Source of the DNA: Hyphomicrobiales bacterium
Lineage (GTDB): Bacteria > Pseudomonadota > Alphaproteobacteria > Rhizobiales > Xanthobacteraceae
Direction: 5' to 3'
NCBI GenBank assembly: GCA_017305555.1
Contig: JAFKKM010000019.1
Location: 1-64,000 of the forward strand
DNA length: 64,000 bases
The notes under the pieces are model-generated. The model was not told the origin of the DNA, did not search any database, and was given only the letters and a program-made list of their open reading frames with translations. Shown in pieces: positions 18,110 to 27,881 of the stretch. The position numbers and the translations under genes are program-made. Within the stretch, counting starts at the first letter, position 1. Every line of letters starts with the position of its first letter.

Positions 18110-19654
18110 ATGAACGGTGCGGAAAGTCTGGTGCGAACGCTGGTCGCGGGGGGCGTCAACGTCTGCTTCACCAATCCGGGCACCTCGGAAATGCATTTCG
18201 TCGCGGCGCTGGACCGGGTCGAGGGGATGCGCTGCGTGCTCGGCCTGTTCGAGGGCGTGGTGACCGGCGCGGCCGACGGCTATTTCCGCATGAAAGGCAC
18301 GCCGGCGTCGACCTTGCTGCATCTCGGGCCGGGTCTGGCTAACGGCCTCGCCAATCTGCACAACGCCAAGAAAGCGGCCTCAGGCATCGTCAACATCGTC
18401 GGCCAGCACGCCGGCTATCACATCGAACACAACGCGCCGCTCACCTCCGACATCGAGGGGCTGGCGCGGCCGATGTCGAACTGGGTGCGCACTTCGCCGG
18501 ATGCGAAATCGGTGGCGCGGGACGGCGCCGCCGCGATCGCTGCCGCCAGCGGCGCGCCGCCACAGATCGCAACGCTGATTCTGCCCGCCGATACCGCGTG
18601 GAACGAAGCCGACGGTATCGCCGAGGTTCCGGCGTCGTCGCAGCGCGCCGGCTATTCCACCGAGGCGGTGGACGCGGCCGCGCGGGTGTTGCGGGGCGGC
18701 GAGCGGACGCTGTTGCTGATGACCGGCAATGCGCTCACTGAAAAGGGACTGGCGCTGGCGGCGCAGATCGCCGGCAAGACCGGCTGCGCGGTGATGGGCC
18801 AGACCTACAACGCGCGGATGGCACGCGGGCAGGGCCGCTTCGCTATCGAGCGCGTGCCCTACGTGGTGGCGCAGGCATTGCCGGTGCTGAAGGAGTTTCG
18901 TCACATCGTACTGGTCGAGGCCAACGATCCGGTGGCGTTCTTCGCCTATCCGGACAAGCCGAGCTTGTTGAAGCCCGAAGGCTGCGAAGTGCATCGCATG
19001 ACCGAGGGCGGCGACAATTCGGTCGCGGCACTGGAGGCGCTGGCCTCCGCGGTCGGCGCCAAGCCTGCCGATGCCAAGCCTCAGAAGGCGATGGAACTGG
19101 TGAAGCCGACCGGTGCGCTGACTCATGAGGCGATCGCGATGGCGATTGCGATGGCTATTCCGGAGAACGCCATTCTGGTCGATGAATCGATCACCACCGG
19201 GCGCGGTTTCTTTCCGCCGACCGCGGCGGGCGCGCCGCATGACTGGCTGCAAAACATGGGCGGCTCGATCGGCTTCTCGACGCCGGTGGCGACGGGGGCA
19301 GCGGTCGCCTGTCCGGATCGCAAGGTGATCTGTATGGTCGGCGACGGCAGCGCGATGTACACGCTGCAATCGCTGTGGACGCAGGCGCGCGAGAATCTCG
19401 ACGTCGTCACTATCGTGTTCGCCAACCGCATGTACCAGATCCTGCGCGGCGAATTCGACGGCGTCGGTGCCGGCGAACCGGGCCGCCGTGCGCAGGACAT
19501 GCTGAGCATCGACCGCCCGACCTTGGACTGGGTGTCGCTCGCCAAGGGCATGGGCGTCCCCGGCCGCGCGGTCGAAACCGTCGACGAGTTCAACAAAGCG
19601 CTTGCCGAGGCCAACGCGGATAAGGGACCTCGGTTGATCGAAGTGCGGATGTAA
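18110..19654 (+). CDS. Acetolactate synthase large subunit-like ThDP enzyme
   Basis: A 514-residue ThDP enzyme. The N-terminal domain has FTNPGTSEMHFVAALD and the catalytic Glu in LGLFEGVVTGAADGYFR. The C-terminal cofactor motif runs from GDGSAMYTLQSLW to IVFANRMYQIL. The order matches acetohydroxyacid-synthase-like proteins, but it is shorter than true IlvB and no small subunit gene follows, so branched-chain synthesis is unlikely. I chose the ATG at 18110, with GAAGGGAG 8 bp upstream, over the ATG at 18065. The substrate is uncertain. It shares the overall fold with the benzoylformate decarboxylase at 6214 but is only distantly similar. Confidence 0.8.
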   Translation: MNGAESLVRTLVAGGVNVCFTNPGTSEMHFVAALDRVEGMRCVLGLFEGVVTGAADGYFRMKGTPASTLLHLGPGLANGLANLHNAKKAASGIVNIVGQHAGYHIEHNAPLTSDIEGLARPMSNWVRTSPDAKSVARDGAAAIAAASGAPPQIATLILPADTAWNEADGIAEVPASSQRAGYSTEAVDAAARVLRGGERTLLLMTGNALTEKGLALAAQIAGKTGCAVMGQTYNARMARGQGRFAIERVPYVVAQALPVLKEFRHIVLVEANDPVAFFAYPDKPSLLKPEGCEVHRMTEGGDNSVAALEALASAVGAKPADAKPQKAMELVKPTGALTHEAIAMAIAMAIPENAILVDESITTGRGFFPPTAAGAPHDWLQNMGGSIGFSTPVATGAAVACPDRKVICMVGDGSAMYTLQSLWTQARENLDVVTIVFANRMYQILRGEFDGVGAGEPGRRAQDMLSIDRPTLDWVSLAKGMGVPGRAVETVDEFNKALAEANADKGPRLIEVRM

Positions 19655-19672
19655 GGGCGCGATGAATCTCCG

Positions 19673-19700
19673 CGTCGTCTCCGCCTGCGCGGGGACGACG
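19673..19700. repeat. REP-like palindrome, 'CGTCCCCGC' family
   Basis: A single unit, CGTCGTCTCCGCCTGCGCGG followed by GGACGACG, just after the ThDP enzyme gene. It may act as a terminator. Confidence 0.65.
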
Positions 19701-19846
19701 ACTTCGGTGTGGTGTGTTCGTCCAGAAAGCGACTGTCGATGAAGCACTCAGGCTGAGGCCGTCGCGTAAGCGGGCCGCCCCCGTCCGAACCAGCATTGCG
19801 ACATATGCGCGCGACGGCGCGCGGATGTGGTTACGATTCATTAGCC

Positions 19847-19861
19847 TTAACAATTTGTTCA
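19847..19861 (+). promoter_or_regulatory. Possible CtrA-type box upstream of the double-barrel outer membrane protein gene
   Basis: TTAACAATTTGTTCA fits the CtrA consensus TTAA-N7-TTAA with one mismatch, and lies about 50 bp before the chosen start codon. It is weak evidence on its own. Confidence 0.3.
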
Positions 19862-19911
19862 AGCGTGTCGGTGCCTCCTTACCCTCGGGCGAACCTGTGT
19901 GGGTGAGGGAC

Positions 19912-21615
19912 ATGATGGCGTTGGCGTTGCGCGTGGTTGCTGTTGCGGTGTTGATCGGGAGCGCGGCTGGTTCCGCTGTCGCGGCTGATCTTCCGGTGAA
20001 GGCGCGGGCCGTGCCTGCGGCGTTCGACTGGAGCGGCTTCTATCTCGGCGGCCATCTCGGCGGCGGACTCGGCAGCACGTCGATTACGAGTCCGTTCGGT
20101 CCTTCCATGTATGGTGATTCCATCCGTACGCCGGCGGTGTTCGCTGGTTTGCAGGCTGGCTACAACTGGCAGACCTCACGCAACCTCGTGCTTGGTGTGG
20201 AAGCTGACGTCAGCCTGATGGATGCCAACGGCGCCGACACCTGCCTTGCGCCGTCGGGCGCGCTCACCTCGTTCAATTGCCGCGCGCGTCATGATGCGTT
20301 CGGCAGCATCACCGGCCGCGTCGGATTTGTCGGCGGTGTCGATGGCCGCTCGCTGGTTTATCTGAAGGGTGGCGCGGCGTGGCTGACCTCGCGCTCCGAT
20401 GTGGCGCTGAACGCGTTCGATGACATTGCGCCGGCCGAAACCTACGGCACGCGATGGGGCTGGATCGCGGGTGTCGGCTTCGAGCAGGCGCTGACGCCGG
20501 CGTGGTCGTTGCGCTTCGAATACAGCCACGCGCGCTTCGGCGGCGGCAGCGTGATGTCGCCGATGGCGTTTGCGCAAGCTGCGCCGGGGTCCCCGATCTA
20601 TCTCGACGTTCCCGGCGGACGAACCGGGATCGACCATAGCCTCAATCTGGTACGCCTCGGTCTCAACTATCGTTTCGGTTCTGACTCGCGCGCGAATTGG
20701 TCGGAGCCGCATCTCGTCGCGAAAGCGCCAGCGCTCGCAGCAGGCTGGAATATCGAGGTCGGCGGTCGTTACTGGTATTCCAGCGGCCGCTTCCAGAAAG
20801 ATCTCGGCATCACCACCAACCCCGCGCAACAGAACGTGCTGGTGTCGCGCCTGACCTACGACACCACCGGTCATTCCGGCGAAATTTTTGGCCGCATCGA
20901 CAGTCCGCGCCGCATCTTCGTCAAGGGCTTTGCCGGCGGCGGTACGCTCAGCGACGGCAAGATGCACGACGAGGATTGGCTCGCGCGTCACAAGGATAAC
21001 GTTCCGTATTCGAACACGCTGTCCGGTTACGTGCCCGGTCGCATCGGCTACGCCACGCTCGACGTCGGCTACGATGTGCTGCACGCCGATCGCTATCGGC
21101 TCGGCGGCTTCGTCGGCTATCACTACAATCGCGATGAGAAGATGGCGCGCGGCTGCATCCAACTCGCACATCCGTATGGGGCCTGTGCCGATCCGTTCTC
21201 CGCGTCGCTCTCCACCAACGTCATCAGTGAGGACAACACGCTGCACGCGGTGCGCGTCGGGGTCGCCGGGCAAGTGGCGCTGACCCCGAACCTCAAGCTG
21301 AGTGCGGAAGCGGCCTATCTGCCGTATGCGCGGCTGACCGGCCTCGACGGCCATCTGCTGCGGACTGATACGAAAAACATCTGGTCGCCGGAGTTCGCCA
21401 AGGGCCGCGGCGTGCAACTGGAGGCGATCCTGTCCTACGCGCTGACGCCGAACCTCGATCTCGGCATCGGCGGTCGCTACTGGGCAGTCTGGGCGATCGA
21501 CGACGCCTACACCAACGCATTCGGCATGACGTGCCCCTGTCCGACCTTGCCGATGCGGCAGGAGCGCTACGGCATGTTCGTACAGGCGTCCTACAAGTTC
21601 GCCCCGGACTTTTGA
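19912..21615 (+). CDS. Outer membrane protein with two consecutive beta-barrel domains
   Basis: A 567-residue exported protein. From the ATG at 19912 (GAGGGA just upstream) there is a signal peptide ending AVAADLP. The first domain begins WSGFYLGGHLGGGLG and closes with the terminal-strand pattern LVRLGLNYRFG near residue 270, as in Omp25/RopB-type eight-stranded barrels. A second barrel then begins GWNIEVGGRYWYSSGR and closes YGMFVQASYKF near the C-terminus, which ends in Phe as outer membrane proteins do. Most Omp25-like proteins are only about 220-280 residues, so this appears to be a tandem fusion. In-frame codons extend upstream to 19714, but they precede the signal peptide. Confidence 0.85.
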   Translation: MMALALRVVAVAVLIGSAAGSAVAADLPVKARAVPAAFDWSGFYLGGHLGGGLGSTSITSPFGPSMYGDSIRTPAVFAGLQAGYNWQTSRNLVLGVEADVSLMDANGADTCLAPSGALTSFNCRARHDAFGSITGRVGFVGGVDGRSLVYLKGGAAWLTSRSDVALNAFDDIAPAETYGTRWGWIAGVGFEQALTPAWSLRFEYSHARFGGGSVMSPMAFAQAAPGSPIYLDVPGGRTGIDHSLNLVRLGLNYRFGSDSRANWSEPHLVAKAPALAAGWNIEVGGRYWYSSGRFQKDLGITTNPAQQNVLVSRLTYDTTGHSGEIFGRIDSPRRIFVKGFAGGGTLSDGKMHDEDWLARHKDNVPYSNTLSGYVPGRIGYATLDVGYDVLHADRYRLGGFVGYHYNRDEKMARGCIQLAHPYGACADPFSASLSTNVISEDNTLHAVRVGVAGQVALTPNLKLSAEAAYLPYARLTGLDGHLLRTDTKNIWSPEFAKGRGVQLEAILSYALTPNLDLGIGGRYWAVWAIDDAYTNAFGMTCPCPTLPMRQERYGMFVQASYKFAPDF

Positions 21616-21824
21616 GACAATCAGCAGCGCGTCCGGGGACGTGATCCCGTCCTCGGCCAAGCGCAAAATGATTAGCAAAGTGAAAAGGTTAACGGATTGT
21701 TGCGTTGCAGAAATGTCACGCATTGGCGCGAAGGCAATCGTTAATACAAATTAAGGTTGTATAGATCGGGTTCCATCGCCTATCGAGTTCCATCGGAACT
21801 TCAAACGTGCTGGGAACTCAAATC

Positions 21825-22544
21825 ATGAAGAAAATTCTCCTCGCTTCCGTCGCGATTGCTGCGATGAGCGCACCTTCCTTCGCGGCCGATCTCGGCGCGC
21901 GGCACTACACCAAGGCTCCGGCTCCCGTCGTGAGCCCGGCGACCAACTGGTCCGGCTTCTACGTCGGCGCCATGGGCGGCTACGGTTGGTCGAACTCGGT
22001 CAGCGCCAGCGTCCCGGGTGTTGGCGGCGCCACGGTCAATACCAATGCGCTGAAGGGCGGCTTCGGCGGCGGCACCATCGGCTACAACTGGCAGATGCCG
22101 GGCAGCCAGTTCGTTTGGGGTCTTGAGGCAGATGCGGCCGGCGGCAGCATCGGTGCGTCGTCCACGGTGGTGGGCTTCACCGGCCGTGATCGCATCAATG
22201 CGCTCGGCAGCGTCACCGGTCGCGTCGGCGTCGCGTTCGACAGTGCACTGCTCTACGTGAAGGGCGGCTATGCCTGGGCCAACAACAAGGTCTCGGCCTC
22301 CGGCGGCGGGTTGACGGTTTCGGAGTCCAAGACGCATTCCGGCTGGACCATCGGCGCTGGCGTCGAGTGGATGTTCGCGCCGGCGTGGTCGGCCAAGGCC
22401 GAGTACATGTATGCCGACTTCAGCAAGGAACGTTATGCCGCGAACGTCGTGCCGCCGGGTGTCGACATCGGCGCGTCGGTGCATACCGTCAAGGTCGGTG
22501 TGAACTATCACTTCGGCTGGGGCGGACCCGTCGCGCGGTACTGA
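21825..22544 (+). CDS. Omp25/RopB-like outer membrane beta-barrel protein
   Basis: A 239-residue outer membrane protein with a signal peptide MKKILLASVAIAAMSA, processed after SFAADL. The mature start contains NWSGFYVGAMGGYGWS. The alternating hydrophobic strands end in VKVGVNYHFGWGGPVARY, the usual closing strand of OmpA-like eight-stranded barrels in Hyphomicrobiales. Such proteins are abundant and contribute to envelope integrity. It has its own leader of about 210 bp with AT-rich stretches and a strong terminator 30 bp after the stop codon, so it is probably a monocistronic, highly expressed gene. Confidence 0.92.
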   Translation: MKKILLASVAIAAMSAPSFAADLGARHYTKAPAPVVSPATNWSGFYVGAMGGYGWSNSVSASVPGVGGATVNTNALKGGFGGGTIGYNWQMPGSQFVWGLEADAAGGSIGASSTVVGFTGRDRINALGSVTGRVGVAFDSALLYVKGGYAWANNKVSASGGGLTVSESKTHSGWTIGAGVEWMFAPAWSAKAEYMYADFSKERYAANVVPPGVDIGASVHTVKVGVNYHFGWGGPVARY

Positions 22545-22573
22545 TCGTCATTTATACCAAGAGCAAACTGCGC

Positions 22574-22601
22574 AGGGCCAACCGCAAGGTTGGCCCTTTT
22601 T
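22574..22601 (+). terminator. Rho-independent terminator of the Omp25-like gene
   Basis: A perfect 10-bp stem, AGGGCCAACC and GGTTGGCCCT, with a GCAA tetraloop is followed by TTTTTCTTT. It lies 30 bp after the stop codon. Confidence 0.93.
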
Positions 22602-22728
22602 CTTTGCGCGCGGTTGCGTTCTTTAATTTTAATTAAATGCACCTCACTAAGTCTCGTCGCAATCCCCACACGCCCGGTCAGGCGGGCGTTACTCCTCTCA
22701 CATCCTGAATGCCAGAAAGGCATTTCCA

Positions 22729-24399
22729 ATGCGTCTCGCGACGATCACCAAACTATCCCTCGGCGCCACGGCAGTCCTGGCCGTTTTGACAGGCATCTTC
22801 ATCTGGCGCGAACAAGCCAATGTCGAAACGGAGCGTGTGGCCACCGCGCGGGCTGCTGAGTTCAAGCAACTCGGTCTGGATCTCGCCAGGGCTTCCGACT
22901 ACCTCACCGACGAAGTCCGCTTCTATACGGTGACCGGCGACAAGGCGCATCTCGATAACTATTGGCGCGAAGTGAAGGAAACCAAGAGCCGCGATCGCGT
23001 GTTGTCGCGGTTGAAGGAATTGGGGGCGACGGCCGACGAACTCAGCCTGATCGATCAGGCCAAGGCGAGTTCCGATGCGCTGATCAAGCTTGAAGAGGCG
23101 GCGATGCAGGCCGTCACCGATGGCAAACTCGATCAGGCGCGCGCGCACGTCTACGGAAAAGACTACGCCACCGGCAAGGCGAAGATTTCGAACCTGATCC
23201 AATCCTTCCAGAACAAGATGAACAGCCGCGCCACCGCCGAAGTCACCGCCGCGCGCAATGCCGCTTCGACGCTGATGGTGTTGGTGGACATCATCCTGCT
23301 GATCACCGCCGCCGTCTTCATGTCCATTCTCTATTTCGTTTTCAACCGGCGCACTGTGGCTCCGATCGTCGAAATGCAGGGCGTGGTGACGCGCCTCGCC
23401 AATTCGGAATACGGCATCGAGGTTCCGCATCGAGAACGTCAGGACGAGATCGGCGACATGTCGCGCGCCGTCCTCGTCTTCAAGGAAAACGGCATCGCCA
23501 ACGAGCGGATGCAGGCCGAGCGCAGCCAGGCGCAGGCTGAGCGCGAGCGGCGCCAGCAGGAAGTTGATCGCCTGATCCGCGAGTTTGAGCAACTGATCGG
23601 CGAACTGGTCGGCTCGCTGTCGTCGTCCTCGACCGAGCTTGAAGCGTCCGCCAACACGCTGACGTTCACCGCCGAGAACACCGGCAAGACTTCGGCCGTC
23701 GCCGCCGGCGCGTCGCAGGATGTGTCCAACAACGTGCAGTCGACCGCGGCGGCCACCGAGGAAATCACCTCGTCGGTCAACGAGATCAGCCGTCAGGTGC
23801 AGGAAGCCAGCCGCGTCGCGCAGACTGCGGTGGCGCAGGCGCAGAAGACCGACGCCAGCATTCAGCAACTGTCGCACGCGGCGGCCCGCATCGGCGATGT
23901 CGTCAAGCTGATCACGGCAGTTGCCGAGCAGACCAACCTGCTGGCGCTCAACGCTACCATCGAAGCGGCGCGTGCCGGCGAGGCCGGGCGTGGCTTCGCG
24001 GTGGTCGCCTCCGAGGTGAAGGCGTTGGCGTCGCAGACCGCCAAGGCGACCGACGAGATCGGCGCGCAGATCGTCGGGATGCAGGCGGCGACGCAGGATT
24101 CGGTGGCGACCATCCAGGAGATCAACGCGACCATCAACCTGATGTCGGAAATCTCCTCGACCATCGCCGCCGCCGTGGAAGAGCAGGGCGCGGCGACGCA
24201 GGAGATCGCGCGCAACGTCCAGCTCGCGGCCCAGCGATCCGGCGAGGTCGCGCAGAGCATCAGCGACGTCAGCCGCGGCGCGGGCGAAACCGGCGCGGCG
24301 TCGGGACAAGTCCTCTCCGCCGCCCAGATGCTGTCGAGCGACAGCACCCGTCTCAAGGTCGAGGTGCAGAAATTCCTCACCGGCGTCCGCGCGGCGTAG
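22729..24399 (+). CDS. Membrane methyl-accepting chemotaxis protein with HAMP domain
   Basis: A 556-residue chemoreceptor. An N-terminal helix (about residues 9-27) and a second helix (about 180-205, [17 protein letters not shown]) flank a periplasmic, mostly helical sensor of about 150 residues. A HAMP domain follows ([20 protein letters not shown] to [16 protein letters not shown]). The signalling hairpin contains [19 protein letters not shown] near residue 405. The ligand is unknown; the all-helical sensor suggests a four-helix-bundle type. A perfect hairpin (ACGCCCG/CGGGCGT, 22670-22689) precedes the gene. A terminator follows about 70 bp after the stop codon. Confidence 0.95.
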   Translation: MRLATITKLSLGATAVLAVLTGIFIWREQANVETERVATARAAEFKQLGLDLARASDYLTDEVRFYTVTGDKAHLDNYWREVKETKSRDRVLSRLKELGATADELSLIDQAKASSDALIKLEEAAMQAVTDGKLDQARAHVYGKDYATGKAKISNLIQSFQNKMNSRATAEVTAARNAASTLMVLVDIILLITAAVFMSILYFVFNRRTVAPIVEMQGVVTRLANSEYGIEVPHRERQDEIGDMSRAVLVFKENGIANERMQAERSQAQAERERRQQEVDRLIREFEQLIGELVGSLSSSSTELEASANTLTFTAENTGKTSAVAAGASQDVSNNVQSTAAATEEITSSVNEISRQVQEASRVAQTAVAQAQKTDASIQQLSHAAARIGDVVKLITAVAEQTNLLALNATIEAARAGEAGRGFAVVASEVKALASQTAKATDEIGAQIVGMQAATQDSVATIQEINATINLMSEISSTIAAAVEEQGAATQEIARNVQLAAQRSGEVAQSISDVSRGAGETGAASGQVLSAAQMLSSDSTRLKVEVQKFLTGVRAA

Positions 24400-24466
24400 A
24401 ACAATCGCTTCTACAGCGATCGATCATCGGAGCGCTTTGAAACGACAATCAAAAGCCAACAGCACA

Positions 24467-24496
24467 AAAGGGTCAGCCGCAGGGCTGGCCCTTTTT
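24467..24496. terminator. Bidirectional terminator between convergent genes
   Basis: The stem AAAGGGTCAGCC pairs with GGCTGGCCCTTT with one wobble pair, and is followed by T-rich sequence on both strands. It serves the chemoreceptor gene on the plus strand. On the minus strand it overlaps the last codons of the ABC-F gene, whose stop codon is at 24473. Confidence 0.88.
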
Positions 24497-26113
24497 TATG
24501 TTGTCCGGTGATGGTGCATCGATCAGGCGTGTGCGCCCGAGATCAAGCCTGCTTGAGACCGCGATGGATTCGAGGAATGCTTCGTCGTGGCTGACGATCA
24601 ACAGCGCGCCGTCATAGGCACGCAATCCCGCCTCGACAGCTTCGATTGAACCGATGTCCAGATGATTGGTCGGCTCGTCGAGAATCAGGAGCGAGGGCGG
24701 GGTCGGTCCCCCGAGCACGCAAGCCAGACCGGCCCGCAACAATTGCCCGCCGCTGAGACCGAAGACAAGTTGAAGTGCCGCGTCGGATCGGAACATGAAG
24801 CGTGCCAGAGCTGCCCGGCAGGCGTTCTCGTCGGTCGTCCGATTGATGCGTCGGAAGTTGTCTCGAATCGAGACCGACGGATCGAGAAGACTGACCTGTT
24901 GATCGAACATCGCAAAGTCGGTCGTCACGCGCACGGTCCCGTGCCACGGCTGCAACTGTCCGGCAACGAGCGCCAGAAGCGTCGTCTTACCGGAGCCGTT
25001 CGGTCCGACAACCGCAACGCGCTCCGGGCCGGTCATGGAGAAGGAAAGATTCTTGATGATCGGTCGATCCGGCTCGTAACCGGCGCTCACGGCATCGATC
25101 GTTAAAACCGATTTGCTGGCCGGTAAGTGTGTCGGCGGCAGAACGACGGAAAGCGGCTGAAGGATTTCGATGCGCTTGCGCGCGGAGGCGGCAGCCTCGA
25201 ACGCCTGCGTGCGCTGTCGGTCCGCGAGACGCGCGCTCGCGCCGCTGGTGTCCTCGCTTCGGTCCTTGCGCATCCCTGTGAGGATGCGTGGCAGATCGCC
25301 CTTTGCCCGCTTTCTTTGTCCTGCGCGATCTTTCCGTGCTTTCCGCTCGGTGGATTCTTGAGCCTTTCGATCGATCTCCGTGACGCGCTTCTCGGCATCC
25401 GCCAGATCGTGTCGAGCGGCGGCAAGCTCAACGGCTTTGCGCTCACGGTATTGGCTCCACCCGCCGCCATAACGTGTGGCCCCGAGCGACGTCATCTCGA
25501 CGATGGCGTCCATGGCCTCAAGCAACTCGCGGTCATGGCTGACGATGATCGCTCCGCCGCGCCAGCCGGCAAGGAAGTCGATCACCGCCGCGCGTCCCTC
25601 GCGGTCGAGGTTGTTTGTCGGTTCGTCGAGCAGCAGGAAGTCGGGCTCCGTGAAGATAAGCGCGGCGAGGCGCGCGCGCGTGCTTTGTCCGCCCGACAGT
25701 GTCGCGAGATGCGTTTCGGGGGCTGCATCCAATCCGAGGCGGGCGAGCGCGGACGCAACTCTGGCCTCCAGCGTCCAATCGGCATCGGCAAGTTCCTCGG
25801 CACAGGCTTCGCCATTCTCGGCGCGGCGCAGCAGGGCCAGCGCGTCGGTGATGCCGAACAGGTTTGCGATAGCTTCGCCTGGTGTGGCCTGAATCGTCTG
25901 GCGCAGGATGCCCAAGGTGCCGTTGACGGTGATCGACCCGGTATGGGGACGCAGTTCACCCGAAATCAGCTTGAGGAGCGTGGTTTTGCCGATGCCGTTG
26001 CGTCCGACAAGACCCACGCGTCCGATGCCGAATGTCAGTTCGAGATCGGAAAAAAGAGCCCGGCCGTCAGGCGTGGACCATGAACATTTGGAGAGGGTAA
26101 TCGAAGCAGGCAT
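24473..26113 (-). CDS. ABC-F family ATPase (two fused ABC domains, no membrane part)
   Basis: A 546-residue soluble protein with two ATPase domains joined by a basic, charged linker (rich in EKRVTEIDRKAQESTERKA). Domain 1 has Walker A GRNGIGKTTLLKL and signature plus Walker B LSGGQSTRARLA and FLLLDEPTNNLD. Domain 2 has GPNGSGKTTLLALV, LSGGQLLRAG and LLILDEPTNHLD. ABC-F proteins act on ribosomes, in translation or antibiotic protection, or have DNA-related roles (Uup). Which subgroup this is cannot be decided by eye. I chose the ATG at 26113 (GGGAGA about 10 bp upstream). Its last codons are embedded in a terminator hairpin. Confidence 0.9.
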   Translation of the reverse strand: MPASITLSKCSWSTPDGRALFSDLELTFGIGRVGLVGRNGIGKTTLLKLISGELRPHTGSITVNGTLGILRQTIQATPGEAIANLFGITDALALLRRAENGEACAEELADADWTLEARVASALARLGLDAAPETHLATLSGGQSTRARLAALIFTEPDFLLLDEPTNNLDREGRAAVIDFLAGWRGGAIIVSHDRELLEAMDAIVEMTSLGATRYGGGWSQYRERKAVELAAARHDLADAEKRVTEIDRKAQESTERKARKDRAGQRKRAKGDLPRILTGMRKDRSEDTSGASARLADRQRTQAFEAAASARKRIEILQPLSVVLPPTHLPASKSVLTIDAVSAGYEPDRPIIKNLSFSMTGPERVAVVGPNGSGKTTLLALVAGQLQPWHGTVRVTTDFAMFDQQVSLLDPSVSIRDNFRRINRTTDENACRAALARFMFRSDAALQLVFGLSGGQLLRAGLACVLGGPTPPSLLILDEPTNHLDIGSIEAVEAGLRAYDGALLIVSHDEAFLESIAVSSRLDLGRTRLIDAPSPDNIKKGQPCG

Positions 26114-26341
26114 GGATATGAATTCTCCCGATGGCAAAGCAGACTGGCAGTGCTGTCGGGTTGATATCCATCGGTGCCTGTATCCTCTTCATTCGGACGC
26201 ATCCTGAGAACGGCGCGTCGCATCGCCGATATATAGCGGCATTCGGGCTCGTCACAAGTTTCCCTGGATGACTTGTGGCTCGTTACGTCGGTGCCCGGAT
26301 GCATTCCGGCGGATGTTTCGAAGGTGCTGAAAACAAAATGA

Positions 26342-26416
26342 TGGTGGGCGCACAAGGGATCGAACCTTGGACCTCTCCCGTGTGAAGGGAACGCTCTCCC
26401 GCTGAGCTATGCGCCC
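26342..26416 (-). tRNA. tRNA-Val (anticodon CAC)
   Basis: The minus strand folds as a complete cloverleaf: acceptor GGGCGCA paired with TGCGCCC, D arm GCTC/GAGC, anticodon stem TTCCC/GGGAG with loop TTCACAC, a T arm containing GGTTCGATCC, discriminator A, and an encoded CCA end. The anticodon CAC reads the valine codon GUG. Confidence 0.95.
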
Positions 26417-26641
26417 GGGATCGTCGGCGGCAGGGCCGCCTCAAGGTGGCGGGGCCGGTTCGACGCCGCGATTTACGAAGTGCGGGGCTCTGGTGTCAAG
26501 CGCGGCGGCGGGAAAACTGCCGGATTTGCGCCCAGTGTCACCCCGTTGGCGGCCTGACCTCCCGCCTTGCCGTCAGGCAGAGAGCGCGGAGCCGGTCGTT
26601 TCGAGCGAGAATGTGGTGGATCGGGGCTTACGTGCTCCTGT

Positions 26642-27553
26642 TTATCTGGTCTTGGCGACAAAGTCCGCGATGGCCGACGTAAACGATCGGTCGGACGTGT
26701 TGATCGCGTAGATTTCGGACATGTGGCTGTGGCCCTTCAGCACCAGATATGTCGGGCACCGATTTTGCTCGCACAGCTTGGCCTTCAGGGTATCGGTTTG
26801 CCGGGCGTAGTAGGGCACGTCCAATTCGGCACGCACGATCAGGAGGGGCACGTTGCTTTTCGCGAGTCCGTTGATCGACGATCTGTCCTGCCAGAGCGAA
26901 GTGTCCGCGCCGAAGTACGCGCGCTCGCCGGGGTCGTTGGTGCTTGGGTCGAGCGCATAGGTTCCCGAGGCGAGGATGGCGCCGCGCACTTGCGGGTGTC
27001 CGTCGCGGGCAAGGAAGCTGCCGACATGCGATGCGCCGGCGGAGTGGCCGAATAGATAGATGCGATTGCCGTCGCCGCCGTACTTCGCGATGTTTGCCTT
27101 GACCCAGGTGACGGCCGCTGCGACGTCATCCGCACCGGACGGCCACGTCGCGGCCGGCGCGAGCCGGTAGGTCATGTTGACGCCGACCATTCCGTTGGAC
27201 ACTGCCCACAGCATGACGTTGTCGTAGTACGGGCTCGTTCCGGTGCGTTTGTTGCCGCGCCGGTAACCTCCGCCGTGAAGGAAGATCAGGACAGGTTTTG
27301 GATTGTCCGAGCCCTTGGCCTTGAAGACATCGAGCAGGTTGCGCTCGTCGGGACCGTATTTGAGATCGCGTTCGACGATCGCGTCCGCATACGGCTCCTT
27401 GGCTTGCAGGGGTGCGAACAGCTTTCCTGTTTCCGGGGCTTTGATCGTCGTCCCGAGTTCACGAACGGACGCCGCGAGATCCGGAGGCAGTTGCGCAAAG
27501 GCCGTCGTTGTTGTCGCGGAGACAATCAGCGCGACGAGCATCCATAACCGCAT
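26642..27553 (-). CDS. Exported alpha/beta hydrolase (esterase/lipase, HGGG type)
   Basis: A 303-residue hydrolase of the hormone-sensitive-lipase-like or BD-FAE-like group. From the ATG at 27553 (GGGAGG 9 bp upstream) a signal peptide MRLWMLVALIV ends near AFAQLP, so it is exported. The oxyanion motif HGGGYRRGN, nucleophile elbow FGHSAGASH, an acidic residue in IVRAELDVPYY and the histidine in LKGHSHMSEIYAI give a full catalytic triad. The substrate is not known; short-chain esters are typical. It is divergent from the LysR gene at 27882, which could regulate it. Confidence 0.9.
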   Translation of the reverse strand: MRLWMLVALIVSATTTTAFAQLPPDLAASVRELGTTIKAPETGKLFAPLQAKEPYADAIVERDLKYGPDERNLLDVFKAKGSDNPKPVLIFLHGGGYRRGNKRTGTSPYYDNVMLWAVSNGMVGVNMTYRLAPAATWPSGADDVAAAVTWVKANIAKYGGDGNRIYLFGHSAGASHVGSFLARDGHPQVRGAILASGTYALDPSTNDPGERAYFGADTSLWQDRSSINGLAKSNVPLLIVRAELDVPYYARQTDTLKAKLCEQNRCPTYLVLKGHSHMSEIYAINTSDRSFTSAIADFVAKTR

Positions 27554-27881
27554 GTTGAAAACCTCCCGATTGAAACAGGACACGCCGGCGCCATCGAAAC
27601 ACGCGGTCGTTCGGCACGAGTGTCCTCGCTTCGCGGCGCGAGCGGGCGCGAAGTTTGATGAGGAAAACGCATCGAATGAATCGCAGGGCGGTCGCTGTCG
27701 CCGTGCCGCGGCCATCGCAGCGATCGTCGCCGACACCGGCCTTTTCCGTGGCTCTGCCTGAGCAAACCGGTTTCGATGAGAAAGCCTAGGCGACGACACA
27801 GGCCACGTCGAGCGGCTTGGTGGAACTTCAATCGTGCGATAATATCACGAATGGCAATGCGGCCGGTCCACGGGGATTGTC
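27554..27881. promoter_or_regulatory. Divergent promoter region, esterase / LysR gene
   Basis: A 328-bp gap without a credible gene. The imperfect palindrome CGTGCGATAATATCACG at 27833-27849, some 33 bp before the LysR-gene start, resembles a LysR-type binding site and could serve autoregulation and control of the divergent esterase gene. No terminator or RNA is apparent. Confidence 0.4.

Noticed and set aside
18110-19654. True IlvB acetolactate synthase
   Set aside because: It is shorter than IlvB and no ilvN-type small subunit gene follows. The name is kept only as a likeness.
21725-21765. CtrA box before the Omp25-like gene (GTTAATACAAATTAAG)
   Set aside because: The TTAA half-sites are 6 bp apart instead of 7, so it does not fit the consensus.
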